A stretch of DNA of 64,000 bases from assembly GCA_028753945.1 (NCBI GenBank), contig JAPNXP010000007.1, positions 2,728,001-2,792,000 on the forward strand, given 5' to 3'. The notes under the pieces are model-generated. The model ran no database searches. It saw only the letters and a list, made by a program, of their open reading frames with translations, and had not been told where the DNA came from. Positions 59,503 through 64,000 of the stretch are shown one piece after another (position 1 is the first letter of the stretch; the number at the start of each line of letters is the position of its first letter). This stretch comes from Hexactinellida sp. DTS-2022 (taxonomy: Eukaryota > Porifera > Hexactinellida). A program made the position numbers and the translations under genes.

Positions 59503-59862
59503 CTGCATATTATAAGAGATTCCCCATGAATTCTGAAAATTTGATGGAAAATATTGTTTGGCAATAGCGGCAAGAGCATTTAAAGCAGCGTTAGAGTTTG
59601 TAATTGATTCAAGTGTTACTAATTTATTTGTAATTATAGCAATTATAAGTTGCAAGTTATTTTCCAAATCAAGAGATGTATTTAATATCTTGTCTGAAAT
59701 ATACAACCTTGAAAAATATTCAGAAGGATCGAAAAGAATTGACCTTTCATTAGGAAAATGGAAATATTGAACAAGAGAAGAAAAAACATTATGGAATGAC
59801 TCCCACACACGAGGATCTTCATCCATTAATAACCAAGGCAATATATTGGAAACAACATATTT
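59503..59862 (-). CDS. htt: huntingtin, internal exon (120 codons)
   Basis: Acceptor GGTAGCTTGCAG|AAATATG lies at 59863 and donor AATATGCAG|GTATTT at 59502; 360 nt, phase 0 at both ends. The peptide aligns to human huntingtin from LIPLLLGDQDPRV (here ILPWLLMDEDPRV) through MENNLSRVIAAVSHELIT (here LENNLQLIIAIITNKLVT) to SLGWHCG (here FQNSWGI). It belongs to the N-terminal HEAT domain of this large cytoplasmic scaffold. It is the most upstream huntingtin exon visible on the minus strand. P copy C lies in the intron just before it (60355-63512). Alignment to human is from memory. Confidence 0.8.
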
Positions 59863-60065
59863 CTGCAAGCTACCAGGCTAGTTAAGAATAAATTAAATGA
59901 TAACACAATATTTAAAAAAATTAATAGAAGATTATTTTGGACAAACAAGTGTTTAAAAAGCACGAATAGAGACTTCTAATTAACTTTCCGAATGGAAATA
60001 CAAGGCTTTAGAATAATTAGTTTCAATGTCATAAAAAACACAAGGATGTCTGTATCTGTATATGT

Positions 60066-60220
60066 CAGAGGCGGAGCCAGGATTTTTCGGCAGGGGGGGC
60101 ACTGGGGGGCAGAGGGGTTTCAGGAGGAACCTCTATGAGGATTTTATGCTCACAGAGGGGGCAGCCTCAAATTAAGGGGGGCTAATGCCCCCCTGCCTCC
60201 CCCCCCTGGATCCGCCTCTG
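60066..60220. mobile_element. hAT-type MITE
   Basis: TIRs CAGAGGCGGAGCCAGGAT and, inverted, CAGAGGCGGATCCAGGG. Perfect 8-bp target duplication GTATATGT (60058-60065 and 60221-60228). Interior GGGGGGGCA-rich. Confidence 0.95.
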
Positions 60221-60354
60221 GTATATGTCCAATATATGTTTGTATCTTCAGAGTTGAATAAAGAAAATGCACGGTTCCCAATTTGTTTTGGGCAAAGTAA
60301 TTAGGTCATTATCACAAATTGAGAAGTTCGAAAATTCAATTAATAACTTATAAC

Positions 60355-63300
60355 CATAGCCTACTCTATATAAGGCCTACCATCAAAGCTGATATTTTGC
60401 ACCAAGGATGAAGTAGTGTACGATATTATTATTGACCCATAGTTATTTACATTTATCTCTGTACAGTTAGAAATATTTTAAAAATAGTTGGATCAACTTG
60501 TTACTGATTTATGTTAATTTTTAGTGATTAATTAATACAATTCTCCTTCCACCGATATTTTAAGCACTTCCTAGTACTATATTTGACTTTGTTTCTTTTT
60601 AATAGTTAGATATTAAAATCTTTATCATTGCCGAACTGTTCTACCCTGGTTTTTGGGGTAATTATATCCCAGAAGAGCGCGTCCCAGTTTTTAAACTTCC
60701 AGATGGTCCACCTGAGTTACGACATGCCTGGATCTGTGCTCTGCATCGTGAGGATATTTCTGACCTCAAAATGGTGTATGTGTGTGCTAAGCATTTTCCG
60801 AAGGAAGATATTCTATATTTTCACACGGTACCCAGAGGAGATGGCACATCCTGTGAGGTCCCGTGAGGAAGACCCAAATTAAATCCTGCGCTGTCCCCTC
60901 TCTCCTTCCTGGTTGTCCGTCTTATTATTCCTCTACCTCTTTAATTAGAATCAAACGAACTCGGTTCTCTTACGACTCCAAAGAGGAAGATTTATTGAAC
61001 CAAGCAACTAATCTCAGCTTGAGATCAGAGAATACAGAAATGGAGAAGTTTCGTGTTGGTTGTATACAAGAAATACGAGATAAGTTAGCTTTGATAACAA
61101 TCCCAACTAACTGGTTAGTTTGGATTCAAACAGATAATTGTGTGAGATTTTTTTGCTTAAGATGGAAAATCATAATATTTGTGCAGATGTTTCTCTTGAA
61201 ATAAATTCTTTTTTATCTGTGAACGGATATATATGGGGAGTCCATTTCTCTCTCACTTATCTCTATCACTGATAGTCGATAAATTGAAACGATGTAAACA
61301 AGAGATTACTCTGAAACTTAGCTCTTCCCCTCAGAAGAAACATCCTCACCATATCTCTAAAGCAAAAGAACACATTGAGGAGGCCATATGTAATCTATTA
61401 GATAGTGATGAAACAGGATTCAATTGTTCCGATTTGCCAAGAATACAATTTATTCTTGGCCAAATAGAGAATGTGGGTATTTACAAGAAGAGAAGGAGAT
61501 ATAATGTTATTACACAAATTCTAGAGAAGAAGATGGATGAGATCCACGTTAAGTCTGATATCTCATATAAGGTTGGGAAAATATTTGGTCCTAACTTATC
61601 CCTGAAAACCCCACAAGAACTGCATTTGCTATCATGGTTTCTAGTTTACACAAAAAAATGGTCCTGTATTTCTCCTTTGATATATGGCGCATCTATATCT
61701 GCTGAATACCTTTTTCAAATAATTAAGTCTTGTATTTTGGATATCGAATCTTGCGGTTTGAAAGTACAGATTATTTCTACCGACAATTACCCTTTAAACG
61801 TGAACTTATTCAAGATATTTTTCCCAACTAAACAGTTAGAAACTAGTTACCACACCCTTCTGATAATAAAAGAAACATTTTTGAAAAGTATTCGAAACAA
61901 CTGGTTGAATTAGAAAGATATTCGGGAAAACCTTTCACTTTCCCAACTTTCAGAACATTAAGCTGGATTACTGTGTGTATCCTGTTCAAGTTTAAACTGC
62001 ATCTTTTAGTGATGTGCGTCTCCTCTATAATAATCTTTAGCTAGGTTAGCTCCTAGCTTGACTATCAAAGCCTGTTATCCTTCTGCTATTGAGCGCCAAA
62101 TGTGAAACTTGTTTTGAAAGTATTCAACGAATTAATTGTTGCAGCTCTGAAGTTACAGAATGAACTCCGTAACCAAGAAGACCGAAACAATACACACGAT
62201 TTTGTTGAAATGTTTCTTCAAATTTGGAAACTGTTCAAACTAAATTCCCCACTTAAAGGTAAACGTTTAAATGATGATATTTCAAGACCTCTAACATACC
62301 AGGAGGAACGATTTTCATTCTAAGCTTGTGTTGTTATTTGGTTAGAGACTTGGCTGGCCTTGCCAGGAAATGTAGGAAAGTTAAGTAAACAAACGTTTAC
62401 CAGTTTTAAACATGCTTGTACTGTATTTCCTCAGATAACTAACCATTTAACTGGATTTTGTGGATTTAACTATCTTTTGACATCCTTTTTACAGACAGAT
62501 TCATTGGAACATCACTTTGGCCTATATCGTATGATGTCAGGTTCAAACGATCATATCTCGTATCTTCAAATCCTTGAAACTGAACGCCGCCTCAAGTTAT
62601 CCAACATATTAAAGATTTTTGCTTCACAACAATATTGTGGCTTATATTCAATTCAGACATTTATTGATTCATACTTATCCCCTTGATACGAATAATGGCG
62701 ATGAAATCGATGTCCAACTAGTCTGGGATGAAATTGATGATCTAACTACCATTGAATGTAGTTTACAGACTCTTCCGTCATTAGCTTTTATTGCTGGTTA
62801 TGCAGTACATAAATATATTTTTAAAACTCAGCCATGTCATGTTTGCATTGATCTTTTGACAATTGACAAATACTTTATCTTTGATGAAGATTCACAACCC
62901 GAGTTCAGGCTTTTGCAATTAACTGACCGTGGTGGCCTAAAGTATCCATCTGAGTTTATCCTCGAATCTATAGTAACTTCATGGAAGACGTTAATTGCAA
63001 TTGAAAGCAAAGACAACTTGTTGGCGATGTTGATGCAAGGATCCAGAAAAATTATTTTGGAAGTAACCTTGATATTCTTAGAAGAGACTGATGCGATTGC
63101 TAAATCGAGTTGCATTTCTTGTGGTGCCTCTATTTTGACTATCCTAAAAAATCTTATTTTCACTTGCGCCAACTGCTTACTAGCTAACAAGGTTAAAAAT
63201 TATAAATCCGCTTTGCATCTAAATGAATAGAAATGCGAAAACTGAATATGTTCTCACATTAATGAAATACACCAGAAGGCTAGTCTTCTATTATTATTAT

Positions 63301-63512
63301 TGTTATTTGAACCCACATTATTCTTTATGTATTCTTATCATTGTTGTTAAGTGAGCAATAAAGACTCAATAGAGAAAATCTATTAATTTACTAGAATTAT
63401 TTTATTATAACAGAATAATTTGTAAATGAAGTTGAAAACATTGAACTGAGTTTATCACTTCCTCATCGTACACTACTTCATCCATGGTACATTTGATGGT
63501 AGGTAGGCTATG
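60355..63512 (+). mobile_element. P element copy C (CATAGCCTAC-type TIR)
   Basis: Ends CATAGCCTACTCTATATAAG and, inverted, CATAGCCTACCTACCATC; both then share CTACCATCAAA and GGATGAAGTAGTGTACGAT. Perfect 8-bp target duplication CTTATAAC (60347-60354 and 63513-63520). Length 3158 bp. Inserted in a huntingtin intron in the opposite orientation to the host gene. Confidence 0.95.
60628..63230 (+). pseudogene. P-element transposase with THAP domain (copy C)
   Basis: The expected start codon is TTG at about 60628 (PNCST...); after a shift the THAP reads RVPVFKLPDGPPELRHAW...VYVCAKHFPKEDI. The second zinc-ligand Cys appears replaced (PGF for PGC). The frame then runs through VPRGDGT and, shifted, SCAVPSLLPGCPSYY. 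Later blocks: RRRYNVITQIL and MDEIHVKSDISYK (about 61480-61570, first Asp), ISTDNYPLN near 61780, FLQTDSLEHHFGLYRMMSG near 62500, LTDRGGLKYPSE near 62920 and CANCLLANKVKN at the end. Between MDEIH and the preceding block about 90 residues are missing. At least five frame breaks. Confidence 0.86.
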
Positions 63513-63520
63513 CTTATAAC

Positions 63521-64000
63521 TTATTAATCGTGAACTATTCGCACTATCAAAAAAAAATGTAAATATATTTAATAATTGTACAATAATGATGTGGACATGT
63601 TGGTCAGAACAGAATATCAATAGGTTTACTCATTATCAAATGATGACGCAATCATTAAAATTTCACATTTTTAATTTTGACTTTTTAAGAACATCAACGC
63701 CACAATTGAAAAATCATAAAACACACAACAATCGCGAAGCGACATAGCAAGCGAAGCGCGTAAGTCTGTAATTAAATAGGTGAATTTACGAGAGGATAGA
63801 CATAATCCTTAGAAGTAATATATCATACACAGTGCAACGTCTATAAGTGGGGTCTCTTTAAATGGAGAAGAGAGGAGAAACTTTGATCAATTTCGTTTAT
63901 TTCTATACAAATGGACCTCAATTAGCAGGGAAGTGGGGAATGGGGGACAATCCCAATAAAATCCCCAATAAAAATCATCTATATAAATTGGGTGAAATAA
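63521..64000. other. no gene; possible partial pogo-like end at 63840
   Basis: CAGTGCAACGTCTATAAGTG at 63840, after a TA at 63836-63837, resembles the pogo-type MITE ends in this window, but the other end lies outside. At 63733-63765 a GC-rich motif matches, inverted, those near 17463 and 18700. No exon. Confidence 0.4.

Overview
This window is eukaryotic, animal DNA. It is AT-rich, has spliced genes with GT..AG introns, lacks bacterial-style gene packing, and is dominated by DNA transposons of animal type (P/THAP, hAT, pogo-like MITEs, a Mutator-like element, an integrase-type element). Very large transposon-filled introns fit an invertebrate, but I cannot name the species.

Host gene. Three exons on the minus strand read as huntingtin in the correct 5'-to-3' order: 59503-59862, 13603-13873 and 5449-5634. 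Their splice phases are compatible. Most of the window is therefore probably the inside of huntingtin introns. The protein stretch between the first two exons (about 100 residues in the human protein) must be encoded somewhere in the intervening 45.6 kb. One weak candidate lies near 33.8 kb. The gene runs off both ends of the window.

Layout. 1-5448: pogo-like and hAT-type miniature elements, including a nested pair at 1572-2231. 5449-5634: huntingtin exon. 6796-9060: repeat-filled miniature elements and a large, nearly perfect fold-back (arms 7702-8139 and 8625-9060). 11199-13486: Mutator-like element whose broken transposase joins a FLYWCH-type N-terminus to a RING finger. 13603-13873: huntingtin exon. 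14-20.5 kb: many MITEs and a BED-type hAT transposase remnant. 20.8-31.3 kb: three P-element copies (F remnant, A, B). 31.5-33.5 kb: nested MITE, Gypsy reverse-transcriptase scrap, palindromic repeat. 36.6-41.9 kb: P copy E, split by a 115-bp satellite array and a double-nested hAT element. 43.4-45.8 kb: Gypsy-type fragments. 46.3-51.8 kb: intron-bearing integrase gene G1, with P copy D inserted exactly at a splice acceptor. 53.9-58.7 kb: second integrase gene G2 inside about 390-bp terminal inverted repeats and interrupted by a hAT element. 59.5 kb: huntingtin exon. 60.4-63.5 kb: P copy C in a huntingtin intron.

How it fits together. The main story is repeated colonisation of huntingtin introns by P elements of at least two TIR types. 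All are coding-competent ancestors now broken by frameshifts. They sit among non-autonomous hAT MITEs with visible 8-bp target duplications, and several elements lie inside one another, giving a relative insertion order. No rRNA, tRNA or CRISPR was recognised.
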